Assembly (NCBI RefSeq): GCF_002723915.1 | Contig: NZ_BEWL01000003.1 | Location: 186,001 to 250,000, forward strand | From: Gluconobacter albidus | GTDB lineage: Bacteria > Pseudomonadota > Alphaproteobacteria > Acetobacterales > Acetobacteraceae | Length of the DNA stretch: 64,000 bases | Reading direction: 5' to 3' | Part shown: piece by piece, positions 1 through 9,189 of the stretch | Numbering within the stretch: position 1 is the first letter of the stretch | How the letters are laid out: each line of letters opens with the position of its first letter | Notes under the pieces: model-generated | The model's database searches: none | What the model was told of the DNA's origin: nothing | The model's input: only the letters and a program-made list of their open reading frames with translations | Translations under genes and position numbers: made by a program

Positions 1-125
1 GCCAGCAAACGGAAAGAATTGGGCATGAGGGCTCCTTTTTTTTCGTGGTAGCGAAAGCTCCCTAAGAAACCCTTAAAATCCTTCTCTTTTACACCCTGAC
101 AGAGGCCGCTCCCGCGGCAGAAACA

Positions 126-863
126 TTACTGCGACAGTTCCGCCTGTACGAAGACATTCACGCGAAGGGTCTGTTCATCCGGGCTGCGTTGCGGTGGTGC
201 GGAATCGGCCATACGGGCAGCCATGAGCATGACGGGACGCGGGCCCGGCTCCTGAGATGAAATGCGAACCTCCTTCAGGCGCACGAGGCGCAGACCCAGC
301 GTCTGTGCGCTCTGCTCCGCCTGCTGGCGGACCTGTTTGAGGGCCGTCGTCCGGGCATCTTTCAGAAGCTGTTCACGGGTGGCGTCATCCAGAGACCAGT
401 CCATCCCTTCCAGCATCAGGGACTGCGACTGGAGTTGCCCGGCCAGCGCGAGAAGCTGCACGGAGTCCTTGCCGCTGAGCTCAAGCTCCTGCCGGGCCGT
501 CCAGCTTTTGGGCGCGTGCTCAGGCGTGTTCTCGTAAATGGAGTATCCCCCCGCCTTCGCTTCGATTCCCGCCTGACCTCCCGCCAGTTTCAGGGCAGCG
601 GCCATGCGGGTGTTTACGTCCTTCTGGGCCGTCGCGGCGGACGGACTGTCAGAGCGGACGGACAGGCGGACCGTCAGTTCCGTTGGCGCGGCATGGGCAT
701 TGCCGGTCACACTGAAATCAAGCTGGGTCGTTGTCTGTGGCGTTGTCTGGGGCATGTCAGCGGCCTGTGCTGTGGAGAACGTCCCGGAAAGGGCGAGCGG
801 AGACACGGCCAGAGCAGCCACCAGAAACGGGGCTGGCCGGATCAGGGAGGAAAGACGGATCAT
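126..863 (-). CDS. SIMPL-domain (DUF541) periplasmic protein
   Basis: A 245-residue secreted protein. Residues 1-35 form a typical Sec signal peptide (MIRLSS, hydrophobic core, then AQA before ADMPQ). The rest matches the SIMPL/DUF541 family, periplasmic or outer-membrane proteins of unclear biochemical role, some linked to oxidative-stress tolerance. A Thr/Gln-rich linker at residues 37-48 precedes the domain, which begins at LDFSVTGNAHA and ends in the family's usual beta-strand (LRVNVFVQAEL). The start is supported by AGGAG six bases upstream. It stands alone on the minus strand, 58 bases downstream of a small lipoprotein gene. The family assignment is by sequence pattern; no specific function can be inferred. 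Confidence 0.85.
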   Translation of the reverse strand: MIRLSSLIRPAPFLVAALAVSPLALSGTFSTAQAADMPQTTPQTTTQLDFSVTGNAHAAPTELTVRLSVRSDSPSAATAQKDVNTRMAAALKLAGGQAGIEAKAGGYSIYENTPEHAPKSWTARQELELSGKDSVQLLALAGQLQSQSLMLEGMDWSLDDATREQLLKDARTTALKQVRQQAEQSAQTLGLRLVRLKEVRISSQEPGPRPVMLMAARMADSAPPQRSPDEQTLRVNVFVQAELSQ

Positions 864-921
864 CGGATCTCCTGAAAGCAGGTATCGTATGGAATGCCCC
901 GAAAACTATCAGCAAAGCGCG

Positions 922-1266
922 TCAGCGCGGCTCCGGGGCGTGTTTCAGCAGGACCAACGCCCGACGCAGGCGTTCGATCCCCGCCCGGACATGCCCCTGT
1001 GCACAAAGAAGGCTTCCCTGCGCGCGCAGATGACGCGCGTCTTCCATCATCCCCAGCGCAATGGCGGCGGGAGGAGCGGCCAGTTCGCCATCCACGCTTT
1101 TGCGAAGCCGCGCACAGTATTCCGCCGTCTCGGACGTCACCGAAATCGCATCATCTGACCGCCCGGACGGCTGGTGCTGCACCGGATGCAGGACCGGCGA
1201 CGCGGCCAGACAGCCGAGCAGACAGAAGGCCGGGAGCAGCACCGGCGAAGGGAGGAAAAAGCGCAT
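922..1266 (-). CDS. small putative lipoprotein, unknown function
   Basis: A 114-residue product with a short hydrophobic N-terminus and a lipobox-like LLGC at residues 16-19, so it is probably lipidated and exported. The mature part is Ala/Arg-rich and predicted mainly helical, with no domain I recognise. The ribosome binding site is weak. It lies on the same strand between a histidine kinase and the SIMPL protein and could share their transcript. It may be specific to acetic acid bacteria. Confidence 0.55.
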   Translation of the reverse strand: MRFFLPSPVLLPAFCLLGCLAASPVLHPVQHQPSGRSDDAISVTSETAEYCARLRKSVDGELAAPPAAIALGMMEDARHLRAQGSLLCAQGHVRAGIERLRRALVLLKHAPEPR

Positions 1267-1324
1267 TACGGACTGTCTAGCCCATTCCAGCTAAGCGCAG
1301 GGTGGGGCTGGCATGAAACTTCCG

Positions 1325-2743
1325 TCATGCAGCCTTTGCGACGGGTGGCACGACCGGCAGGAGCAGGGTCGCGGACAGGCCCTGATCCCCGTTTTTCAGT
1401 TCAAGCGCACCCCCATGCAGACTCATGACAGCCTGTACGAGCGACAGACCAAGCCCGGCTCCCGGCGTGTTACGAGCCGTTTCGGCCCGGAAGAACCGCT
1501 CGGAAGCTCGCCCCAGATCGTCCTCGCTCATCCCCGGCCCCTGATCCGCAACAGTAATGGCCAGACGATCGCCACGCATGTCCACCGACAGGGTAATGGC
1601 CGTGTCGGGCGGTGCGAACTTGATGGCATTGTCCAGCAGATTGGCCACGGCCTGTTGCAGCAGATGCGGATCGCCATTCACAGGCGGCACGGTCCCGGCC
1701 CTGAAGACCAGTCGCAGCCCGGCGTCCTCAACAGACGCCTCATAGAGTTCGCTCAGTCCATCGAGCAGGGAGCGGACATCCAGAAGCGTGAAAGCCGCCC
1801 GCCTCGCGCCCGCCTCAAGCTGCGCAATCCGCAGCAGGGCCTCGAAAATCGACGTCACCCGGTCGAGATCCGTAACCGCACGGTCGATCGCGGCATGAAG
1901 TTCCCCGGCGGAGGTCGCGGTACGATTGGCGTCCTCGAGCCGGGCGCGGGCACGGGCAATCGGTGTGCGCAAGTCGTGTGCAATGGCGTTGGAGACCTGT
2001 TTGACGCCATCCATCAGGCGGTTGATCCGCTCGAGCATGGTGTTGACGGTCTGCGCCACCAGATCGGTTTCATTGCCCGTGAGGGGGATACGCTGACTCA
2101 GATCGCCCTGCGCCACCGCCGCCGTCGTGCGCGCGATGGAGCGGACGACCTGCCGGAAAATCCTGCGGATCGCCAGCGCCCCGCCTGCCGCCAGTAAAGA
2201 GACCATGACCCAGGCCCAGATCAGCGTATCGGTCAGAACGTGCCGGACGAGCTGACGCCCGCGGACATCGCGCCCCACGATCATCCGAAACCCCTGCGTC
2301 AGGGCATAGGCGTGCATCTTGGCATTGGTGCGAAAGCCGTCGCGCTTGATGGCCAGCTCATAAAACTGGTCCATCTGGCTGATGACGACCGGCCAGCCCG
2401 GCAGGTTTCCGGCAAATTTGCGACCGTCGGGGCCGACCAAGAGATACAGCTCGTCATCATCGACATTCTGGTCCAGCCGGTCCTGAATGGCGAGGCTGAG
2501 CGCGGGCGGGCCGCCCTGCGCCCAGCGATGGGAGAGATCGGCGGCATCGACCTGCACCGCAAGCTCCACCTGACGGTCGAGCTGTCCGGTCGTGTTCCAC
2601 CAGATGAAGGACAGGAATGCCCCGGCCGAAATCACGAACACCAGCCCGTAGGCCAGCGCGAAGTTCAGCCCGGCCGAACGGACCGGCCAGCGCAGGCGCC
2701 GTTTCAGGAGCAGCCAGAAACAGCGGACCTTGCGCAGCAGCAT
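1325..2743 (-). CDS. membrane sensor histidine kinase
   Basis: An OmpR-partner type sensor kinase of about 472 residues. Two transmembrane segments (about 24-48 and 173-196) flank a periplasmic sensor of roughly 120 residues. They are followed by HAMP, a HisKA dimerisation helix with the phospho-acceptor His near 256 (IAHDLRTP) and a HATPase domain with N box (NLLDNAIKFA), G1 (DQGPGM) and G2 (GAGLGLSLV). A TTG lies directly behind the response regulator's stop codon and an ATG six bases further on; I use the ATG. The two genes are therefore contiguous and surely co-transcribed. The signal is unknown; an adjacent envelope protease and lipoprotein suggest an envelope cue. Confidence 0.93.
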   Translation of the reverse strand: MLLRKVRCFWLLLKRRLRWPVRSAGLNFALAYGLVFVISAGAFLSFIWWNTTGQLDRQVELAVQVDAADLSHRWAQGGPPALSLAIQDRLDQNVDDDELYLLVGPDGRKFAGNLPGWPVVISQMDQFYELAIKRDGFRTNAKMHAYALTQGFRMIVGRDVRGRQLVRHVLTDTLIWAWVMVSLLAAGGALAIRRIFRQVVRSIARTTAAVAQGDLSQRIPLTGNETDLVAQTVNTMLERINRLMDGVKQVSNAIAHDLRTPIARARARLEDANRTATSAGELHAAIDRAVTDLDRVTSIFEALLRIAQLEAGARRAAFTLLDVRSLLDGLSELYEASVEDAGLRLVFRAGTVPPVNGDPHLLQQAVANLLDNAIKFAPPDTAITLSVDMRGDRLAITVADQGPGMSEDDLGRASERFFRAETARNTPGAGLGLSLVQAVMSLHGGALELKNGDQGLSATLLLPVVPPVAKAA

Positions 2744-2749
2744 TCCCAA

Positions 2750-3430
2750 TCAGTCCGCCCGCAGGATATAGCCCGCATTGCGGATCGTGTGGATCATGGG
2801 CTTGTCGAACGGCTTGTCCACCTTCTGCCGCAGGCGCGAGACATGCACGTCGATCACGTTGGTCTGCGGGTCGAAATGATAGTCCCACACGCGCTCGAGC
2901 AGCATGGTGCGGGTCACGACCTGCCCGGCATGACGGATCAGGAATTCCAGAAGGCGAAACTCACGGGGCTGAAGGTCGATCTTCTCGCCGCCACGTTTGA
3001 CGGTGCGGGACAGCAGATCCATTTCCAGATCGCCCACCACAAGCCGCGTCTGTGGCGCGCTTTCCGGACGGCCACGACGGCCCAGCGCCTCGACACGCGC
3101 CAGAAGCTCGGAGAAGGCGAAGGGCTTGGTCATGTAGTCATCGCCGCCGGCCTTGAGACCCGCAACGCGCTCGTCCACATCCGCCAGCGCCGAGAGCAGC
3201 AGGACGGGCGTTGCATTCTTCTGACCGCGCAGGGTTTCGAGAATCCGCAGACCGTCGATGCCGCCTGGCAGCATCCGGTCCAGGATCACGACGTCATAGT
3301 TCTCGCTGACGGCCAGAAACAGGCCGTCCTTGCCGTTATCCGCTTCATCAACGACATGCCCGGCTTCCCGCAACCCCTTGAGCACGAAAGCACGGACCGT
3401 CGGATCATCCTCGACCAGCAGGATACGCAT
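2750..3430 (-). CDS. OmpR/PhoB-family response regulator
   Basis: 226 residues. The N-terminal receiver has the acidic pair (VEDD, residues 6-9), the phospho-acceptor Asp in VILDRMLPG (about residue 51) and the conserved Lys in TKPFAF (about 101). The C-terminal winged helix (about 125-226) has the OmpR-type pattern (LQPREFRLLEFL and VIDVHVSRLRQKVD). It is the partner of the histidine kinase that starts at its stop codon. About 100 bases separate it from the small lipoprotein gene upstream, enough for its own promoter. Regulated genes cannot be read from the sequence. Confidence 0.95.
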   Translation of the reverse strand: MRILLVEDDPTVRAFVLKGLREAGHVVDEADNGKDGLFLAVSENYDVVILDRMLPGGIDGLRILETLRGQKNATPVLLLSALADVDERVAGLKAGGDDYMTKPFAFSELLARVEALGRRGRPESAPQTRLVVGDLEMDLLSRTVKRGGEKIDLQPREFRLLEFLIRHAGQVVTRTMLLERVWDYHFDPQTNVIDVHVSRLRQKVDKPFDKPMIHTIRNAGYILRAD

Positions 3431-3531
3431 CGTTGTCTCTCTTCCTTCCGAACGCAGTCTTGCCGTTCCCTTTAGGAAAGAATACCGGCTTGAAGGGCGC
3501 CGTCAAACGCCGTTGTTACAGAACGGGCTGC

Positions 3532-3741
3532 CTAGCGGGGAATTGCGTTGTCAAACGCATCCTGCTGCGCGTCGCGCAGGGACGAGGCGCTGATCGGCCC
3601 CCATGAGAACGGGGAGGCCTCGGAAAGCCCGTCGCGATAACCGCTCTGCCCCCGTGACGGCGGCACGGGACTGCATCCGGCAAGCCCGGCCAGCAGGACC
3701 AGACCGCACAGGCAGACTGACCTGCGAAGTGGCTCAGTCAT
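3532..3741 (-). CDS. 69-residue lipoprotein downstream of the protease
   Basis: A short protein with a clear lipoprotein signal (hydrophobic core LCGLVLLAGLAGC, Cys at about 23). The mature part is only about 46 polar residues, ending in DAFDNAIPR. The ATG at 3741 has AGGA at good spacing; another ATG six bases upstream has none. Its start overlaps the stop codon of the DegS-like protease gene, so the two are very probably translationally coupled. No family recognised. It could act with the protease at the envelope, but that is inference from the overlap only. Confidence 0.7.
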   Translation of the reverse strand: MTEPLRRSVCLCGLVLLAGLAGCSPVPPSRGQSGYRDGLSEASPFSWGPISASSLRDAQQDAFDNAIPR

Positions 3742-4990
3742 CCGCATCCTGCGGACGCGGACCGATATGGATGGGCAGCGTCAGAGACTGTTTGCCGCGC
3801 TGGATCCGAAAACTCAGAACCACGCCCGGACGCGCCGCCGCGATACTCCGCAGAAGCATCCGCGCGCTGGTGACGGGAACATTGTCCACCTGAGTCACGA
3901 TATCGCCGCGCCGCAGACCGCCCTTCTGGGCCGGGCCCCCATTGTCGACACCCGCAATCCCAATGGCCGTATCGCCATCATCGAGCGTAATGCCGAGCCA
4001 GCCATGTTCGGCATGGCCCGTCGCCTCTATTTCCGCGACGATCGGCGCCACGATTTCGGACGGGATACCAAAGCCAATCCCCACAGACCCGCCTGCAGGC
4101 GTTACGATGGCAGCATTCACGGCCACGACCTGTCCGCGCATGTTGAAGGCCGGACCGCCCGAATTTCCCGGATTGATCGGGGCATCAAGCTGGATGAAGT
4201 CGTCAAGCGACCCGATCCCCAGATCGCGCCCGACCGCCGAGACAATTCCCGCCGTGACGGACGATCCGAACCCGAACGGATTGCCCGCGACGAGAATCCA
4301 GTCCCCGATATCGGTCTGCTGGCTGTCGCCCCAGGTGACATGCGGAAGCGGCTCGGGACTATCGACCTTGATGACGGCAATATCCGTCAGCGGATCGGCC
4401 CCGAGCAGACGCGCCGGCATTTCATGCCCGTTGGACAGCGAGACCACAACCTTGTCCGCCCCGCCCACGACATGGCGGTTGGTCACGATGATCCCGGACG
4501 GATCGACTATGAAGCCCGATCCCGCGCCGACCATTTCTTCCTGCTGGCGTTTCATCCGGTCCCGGTAGCGCTTTTCCAGTGGCGTGCCGCGGATCTGGGG
4601 CGGGATATGGTCGTGGCCGTCGGGGCTGTTCTGGGTGATGGCGATGTTGACGACGGCCGGGATCACCTGCCGCACCAGGGGGGCGAAACTCAGCGGTCCG
4701 TATTTGACCAGAAGCGGCGGCAAAGCGGGGGCCGGAGCCGGGACGACGGCGGGTTGTGTAGGGATGCCATGCGCGTCCGTGTTCTCGCCCGCGACGGTGC
4801 GGTCGGGGATGATGGTCGGAAGCAGTTTCGGCGCGGGGACCGGCATGGCCGCGGGTTTCTGCGGCTGTTCCACGGGATGTGCAACGCTCTGCGGGCTGTT
4901 GCCATGACCGCGCAGGGCCAGCATCAGCCCCACCGTCACCACAGTGGCCGTTCCGGCACCGATTGCAGCAGCCTGCAGGGTGCGGTTCAT
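3734..4990 (-). CDS. DegS-like membrane-anchored HtrA serine protease, one PDZ
   Basis: 418 residues. One N-terminal hydrophobic segment (about 8-27) without an obvious cleavage site is followed by a Pro-rich linker (about 32-95), a trypsin-like domain and a single PDZ domain (about 320-410). The catalytic triad is visible: His173 (TNRHVV), Asp203 (LTDIAV) and Ser277 (NPGNSGGP). A membrane anchor and one PDZ resemble DegS more than DegP, which has two PDZ domains. HtrA proteins cleave or sense misfolded envelope proteins. The gene precedes a small lipoprotein and a two-component system on the same strand, suggesting an envelope-stress group. The substrate is unknown. Confidence 0.9.
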   Translation of the reverse strand: MNRTLQAAAIGAGTATVVTVGLMLALRGHGNSPQSVAHPVEQPQKPAAMPVPAPKLLPTIIPDRTVAGENTDAHGIPTQPAVVPAPAPALPPLLVKYGPLSFAPLVRQVIPAVVNIAITQNSPDGHDHIPPQIRGTPLEKRYRDRMKRQQEEMVGAGSGFIVDPSGIIVTNRHVVGGADKVVVSLSNGHEMPARLLGADPLTDIAVIKVDSPEPLPHVTWGDSQQTDIGDWILVAGNPFGFGSSVTAGIVSAVGRDLGIGSLDDFIQLDAPINPGNSGGPAFNMRGQVVAVNAAIVTPAGGSVGIGFGIPSEIVAPIVAEIEATGHAEHGWLGITLDDGDTAIGIAGVDNGGPAQKGGLRRGDIVTQVDNVPVTSARMLLRSIAAARPGVVLSFRIQRGKQSLTLPIHIGPRPQDADD

Positions 4991-5065
4991 GGGAAACAGG
5001 ACAGGAACATCGTCATATCAAAGCTGCTAACACAGAATTGTTCCACATCCCAAGATCCTGACGAT

Positions 5066-7576
5066 TCAGCGCCCCTGCTGAGATTTCGAACGCGGTTTCG
5101 GCGGCTCTGCCGTTGCGGGGTCCTCAGGCCAGTCATGGCGGGGATAACGGCCGCGCATGTCCCGGCGCATATCGGCCCAGCTCCCTTTCCAGAAGCCTTC
5201 CAGATCCGCCGTGATCGCCTGCGGACGTCCGGCTGGGGACAGCAGCGCGCATTGCAGGGCAAGCTGTCCATCCGCAAGTTCCGGCGTCCGGGCCGTCCCG
5301 TAAAAGGCCTGCGCGCGGGCGGAAACCGTAGGAACCGCGCCGGTATAGTCGATATCGTGCGTGCTGGCCTTCAGCGTCAGACGCGGCGGCAGCTTGCGGT
5401 CCAGCGCGGACAGATCAGCATAGTCCAGCCGCGCGCGCAGGATGGACAGCAGGTCCAGCGCCCTGACCTGCGCGAGCCGGTCACATCCCGCAAGATACGG
5501 CTCCAGCCATTCCAGAGACGCCGCCAGCCCCCCATCGGACAGGTCCGGCAGATGCGGCGCATAGGTCGCGCGGGCATGGGCCACGCGGGCCTGAAACTGA
5601 CGCCCGGCCTCCGTCCAGGTCAGGGCCTGCGCCGGAGTCGCGGCGATCTGCTGCATCAGCAGGGTCTGCGCTTCCTCGGGGCTGATCTCGCCATTGCGGT
5701 CCCGCAGGACCAGCGCCCCCAGACGGAGCCTGCGACGGGCGATGATGCGGCCGGATGTCCCGTCCAGCGTCGTCTCGACCTGCTCGCGGGTCCGGTCCAG
5801 AAGGGTCCGGGGCAGGTTTTCGGCATCCAGCGGGGCGGCGAGCGTGATTTCCGTTGAAGTGCGCGTATGGAACGCCGCCCCGGCCAGCAGTTTCTCGCGC
5901 GCCAGCGGATCATTGGCCGAGACGCGGGCACTGCCCCCGCCCGCCAGACGAAAACGCCCGAGCTCACCCGCCGCCTGCGCCACACGATCCGGAAAACCGG
6001 CGGCCAGCAGCGCGCCCGCATGATCCGGCAGCGGGATGAGCGGCACGTCCCGCTCTCCCATCCGGCGCAGGAAGCGCTTTGCGGACTGACGCATATGGAA
6101 CAGGCTGGCCCGGTCCGCGCGCGGGTCATCGCGCTCGAACAGGGCGAAGCGTACGCGGATATCGGCCCCTGACGTATTTCCTTGGGCAGGACCGGACGGG
6201 CGGTTCGGGCGTGGACGAAGCGGATCGCGCTCTTCCAACAGAGCCGCCAGACAGGCCGCCGTCACGCGCTCCGGCAGGGTCCGGGCCGCGCACAGCATCG
6301 CGGCCAGACGCGGATGCGTGCCGAGGGACGCCATGCGTTTGCCAAGCGCCGTAATGCGGTTGGCATCATCCAGCGCACCGAGTTCACGCAGCAGTTCGCG
6401 CCCGCCGGCCAGAACGCCGGCAGGCGGCGTGTCCAGCAGCGGCAGGCTGTCGGGAGCCGTTCCCATGACCTCCTGCCAGGCGGCGGTGACAAGCGCGAAA
6501 TCCGTCAGATCGGCCACGAGAATTTCCGGCGCGTCCTGCGGGCGCAGACTACGCTGCGTCATCTCCGACCACAGGCGGATGGCAATGCCCGGAGACTGCC
6601 GCCCCGCACGGCCTGCGCGCTGGGTGGCGGTGGCGCGGGAAATCTTCAGCGTTTCCAGCCGCGACAGGCCCGTATTCGGATCAAGCCGCGGGGCACGACG
6701 CAGACCACCATCCACAACAATCCGCACGCCCGAAACCGTGACGGACGTCTCGGCAATGGACGTCGCGAGCACGACGCGGCGCGTGTCAGACGGCGCGATG
6801 GCGCGGTCCTGATCTTCGGTCGTCTGTTCGCCGTGCAGCGGGAAAACGGGGACTGTGCCGTCCAGCAGCGCCTGAGTGCGGCGGATTTCGCCAACGCCGG
6901 GCAGGAACGCGAGAATATCGCCGTCTTCTTCTACCAGCGCCTGACGGATCGCGCGGGCGCAGGCTTCCGGCAGGTCCCGCATGTGGGGAATATCGCGGGT
7001 ATGGCGGATGTCGATGGGGAACTGGCGGCCTTCGCTCTCGATCAGCGGGGCGTTCATCAGCGTCGTGAACGCCCGGCCATCGGGCGTGGCCGACATGGCC
7101 AGAATCCGCAGATCCGGCCTCATTTCGCGTTGCATGTCCAGACAGAACGCCAGCGCCGCATCCAGATCGAGCGAGCGTTCATGCACTTCATCGAACAGCA
7201 CCGCACCCACACCATCCAGCAGCGGATCGGTCAGCAGACGGCGCAGAAGCAGACCCTCGGTCACGACCTCGATGCGCGTTCTGGCGGACATTGTGGAATC
7301 AGTACGCGTGCGGAATCCCACGATGCCGCCCGGCTTTTCACCCAGCGACGACGCCATGCGCGAGGCCGCCCCACGCACCGCCACGCGGCGCGGCTCCACG
7401 AGAATCAGACGCTGCGCTCCCAGCCATGGCGCGTCCAGAAGCGCAAGCGGCGTCAGCGTCGTCTTGCCCGCACCCGGAGGCGCGACGAGAACGGCGTTAG
7501 GCTGCGTCTGCAACGTCGCCCGAAGCTCCGGCAGGATCGCCGTGACGGGAAGTTCGGGAGGAAGAATGAAGGTCAG
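5066..7576 (-). CDS. hrpB: ATP-dependent helicase HrpB
   Basis: A DEAH/RHA-type helicase of about 836 residues. It shows Walker A (APPGAGKTT), the DEVH box (LFDEVHERSLD), motif III (SATPDG), a helicase C domain and an HrpB-specific C-terminal half. The first ATG, GTG or TTG is a TTG at 7513, but the family's usual N-terminal block (LPVTAILPELRATL) lies upstream of it in the same frame. I therefore extend to a CTG at 7576, which has GGGGG seven bases upstream; this is a judgement, and the product from the TTG would be 815 residues with Walker A intact. An 80-bp structured repeat lies immediately upstream. The physiological RNA or DNA substrate of HrpB is not settled. Confidence 0.9.
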   Translation of the reverse strand: MTFILPPELPVTAILPELRATLQTQPNAVLVAPPGAGKTTLTPLALLDAPWLGAQRLILVEPRRVAVRGAASRMASSLGEKPGGIVGFRTRTDSTMSARTRIEVVTEGLLLRRLLTDPLLDGVGAVLFDEVHERSLDLDAALAFCLDMQREMRPDLRILAMSATPDGRAFTTLMNAPLIESEGRQFPIDIRHTRDIPHMRDLPEACARAIRQALVEEDGDILAFLPGVGEIRRTQALLDGTVPVFPLHGEQTTEDQDRAIAPSDTRRVVLATSIAETSVTVSGVRIVVDGGLRRAPRLDPNTGLSRLETLKISRATATQRAGRAGRQSPGIAIRLWSEMTQRSLRPQDAPEILVADLTDFALVTAAWQEVMGTAPDSLPLLDTPPAGVLAGGRELLRELGALDDANRITALGKRMASLGTHPRLAAMLCAARTLPERVTAACLAALLEERDPLRPRPNRPSGPAQGNTSGADIRVRFALFERDDPRADRASLFHMRQSAKRFLRRMGERDVPLIPLPDHAGALLAAGFPDRVAQAAGELGRFRLAGGGSARVSANDPLAREKLLAGAAFHTRTSTEITLAAPLDAENLPRTLLDRTREQVETTLDGTSGRIIARRRLRLGALVLRDRNGEISPEEAQTLLMQQIAATPAQALTWTEAGRQFQARVAHARATYAPHLPDLSDGGLAASLEWLEPYLAGCDRLAQVRALDLLSILRARLDYADLSALDRKLPPRLTLKASTHDIDYTGAVPTVSARAQAFYGTARTPELADGQLALQCALLSPAGRPQAITADLEGFWKGSWADMRRDMRGRYPRHDWPEDPATAEPPKPRSKSQQGR

Positions 7577-7614
7577 AACACAGCCCCCGCACTGACAACG
7601 ATAGCCAGCAATTT

Positions 7615-7694
7615 GAAAGTTTTTGGTGAAGCTTTTTGAAAAAAGCTTCGACGTTCTCCGCCTTTTTGAAAAACGGCGGAACCCAAAAACTTTC
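7615..7694. repeat. 80-bp multi-hairpin dispersed repeat, copy 1
   Basis: The outer ends are inverted (GAAAGTTTTTGG with CCAAAAACTTTC). Between them sit two hairpins: GAAGCTTTTT/AAAAAGCTTC and CCGCCTTTTT/AAAAACGGCGG. The whole element could fold as a three-way junction or cruciform. A close second copy lies at 19822-19900. This copy lies between the 5' end of hrpB and the 3' end of the nitroreductase gene, both on the minus strand. Confidence 0.9.
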
Positions 7695-7706
7695 CTCTGT
7701 ATCTTC

Positions 7707-8537
7707 TTACCGCAACGAAAAACCGAGTTTGTGCAGCACCGTGCGCATGACGTGACGGCCGCTCAGGCCCTTGAAGCTGTCGACACGACTGGCCACCGTT
7801 TCCGACCAGGCGCGCGACGACAGGCCCTGTTCCTTCTGGTAGTCGTCCGCCACCCGGTCATAGACCGCGATGCCTTCAGCCTCGGTCTCCGTGCTGTAGC
7901 GCTCGCGGTGCAGAACCACGTCCTGCCCCAGACGTGGTTTGTGGCCGTTCTGGGCTGCGGGATCGGGCTGGCCCACACAGAGCCCCACCACCGCCACCGA
8001 ACGCGGCGGCAGGGACAGGAGGCGTGCCACCTCTTCGGGATGGTTGCGCAGGCCGCCGATATAGACCGTGCCCAGCCCGAGGGACTCGAAGGCCGTGACG
8101 GCGTTCTGGGCCGCAATGCCGGTATCGAGCGTCGCCATGAGGAAGATTTCCTCATAGTCGAGCGCCTCGTGCCCCGTCCCTGCCAGATTGGCGATCCGCT
8201 CCAGCCGGGACAGATCCACGATCCATGCGAGGAACAGCGGGGCGACTTCGATATGCTTCTGGCCACCGCACAGTTCGGCGAGTCTGGCCCGCGTCTCCGG
8301 GTTCTCGACGGCCACGACGGACCAGACCTGAAGATTGCTGGAGGTCGCAGCCGAGGACGCCGCCGCAATTCCGGCCTCCAGCGTTCCTTCGGGCAGGGCA
8401 TCCGGCAGATAGGCCCGGACCGAATGATGCGACAGCAGCAGGTCGAGCACCGCATTGTCCGGCAGGGTTTCCGGCGCCGGCGTGCGGTACCGTGTCTGCC
8501 ACAGTGCGGAAATCCTTTCGGAAGAGGTGCCCGACAT
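7707..8537 (-). CDS. nitroreductase-family FMN oxidoreductase (NfsA-like)
   Basis: 276 residues of the nitroreductase fold. The FMN-binding N-terminus has the HHSVRAYLPDALPEG pattern, then SSNLQVWSVVAV, and the second FMN region carries GLGTVYIGGLRNHPEEV. Length and the C-terminal extension resemble the NfsA/Frp subgroup, which uses NADPH to reduce nitro compounds, quinones or flavins. The true substrate cannot be read. Next upstream on the same strand is apt, 23 bases away, so co-transcription is likely. The 80-bp repeat follows the stop codon by 12 bases and may end the transcript. Confidence 0.88.
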   Translation of the reverse strand: MSGTSSERISALWQTRYRTPAPETLPDNAVLDLLLSHHSVRAYLPDALPEGTLEAGIAAASSAATSSNLQVWSVVAVENPETRARLAELCGGQKHIEVAPLFLAWIVDLSRLERIANLAGTGHEALDYEEIFLMATLDTGIAAQNAVTAFESLGLGTVYIGGLRNHPEEVARLLSLPPRSVAVVGLCVGQPDPAAQNGHKPRLGQDVVLHRERYSTETEAEGIAVYDRVADDYQKEQGLSSRAWSETVASRVDSFKGLSGRHVMRTVLHKLGFSLR

Positions 8538-8560
8538 ATCGTGATCCCTTATTCGTCGCC

Positions 8561-9100
8561 TTACTCGTCGTACGTCATCAGAGCGTTCAGCGGAACGTCC
8601 AGTTTGTCACGGCCCTTCAGATCCGCAAGCTCGATCAGCACGGACGCACCTACGACCTCAGCGCCCACCTTGCGCAGAAGATCAACGGATGCCGCCAGCG
8701 TGCCACCCGTCGCCAGAAGATCGTCCAGCACCACGACGCGCTGGCCCGGTTTGATGGCGTCTGCCTGGATGTGCAGCTCGTCCTCGCCATATTCGAGGCC
8801 GTATTTCAGGGAAATGGTCTTGCCCGGCAGCTTGCCCGGCTTGCGCAGCATCGTAAAACCACAGCCCAGACGCAGCGCGAGCGGAGCGGCGGTCAGGAAG
8901 CCGCGGCTCTCGATTCCGGCCAGCATATCGGGCTGCCAGGCGGCGATCGCACGGGCCAGACGCGCGGTGGCGACCTGCCAGGCGTCCGGAGAGCGGATCA
9001 GGGTCGAGATATCGTAGAACAGGATGCCCGGCTTCGGAAAATCCGGAATTTCGCGGATGTAACTCTTGAGATCGAGCGGCTGGGGATCCTGAAACGACAT
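8561..9100 (-). CDS. apt: adenine phosphoribosyltransferase
   Basis: 179 residues, the normal size for APRT. It converts adenine plus PRPP to AMP in purine salvage in the cytosol. The PRPP-binding motif [14 protein letters not shown] is at about residues 119-132, and the N-terminal [15 protein letters not shown] and IESRGFL segments are diagnostic. The gene is on the minus strand with the nitroreductase 23 bases downstream. A spacer of about 90 bases separates it from the receiver-domain gene upstream. Confidence 0.96.
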   Translation of the reverse strand: MSFQDPQPLDLKSYIREIPDFPKPGILFYDISTLIRSPDAWQVATARLARAIAAWQPDMLAGIESRGFLTAAPLALRLGCGFTMLRKPGKLPGKTISLKYGLEYGEDELHIQADAIKPGQRVVVLDDLLATGGTLAASVDLLRKVGAEVVGASVLIELADLKGRDKLDVPLNALMTYDE

Positions 9101-9189
9101 GGTGGCACGGCTTTCATCTGATCATGGCAAACAGCGCGGCATGTAGGGGAGTCTCCCCCCCAACTCAACCCCCGGGTTCAGGTCCGGCC

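Noticed and set aside
3767-5857. 696-codon frame opposite the protease and hrpB
   Set aside because: It runs across two real genes and their spacer, with Arg-rich composition typical of shadows in high-GC DNA.
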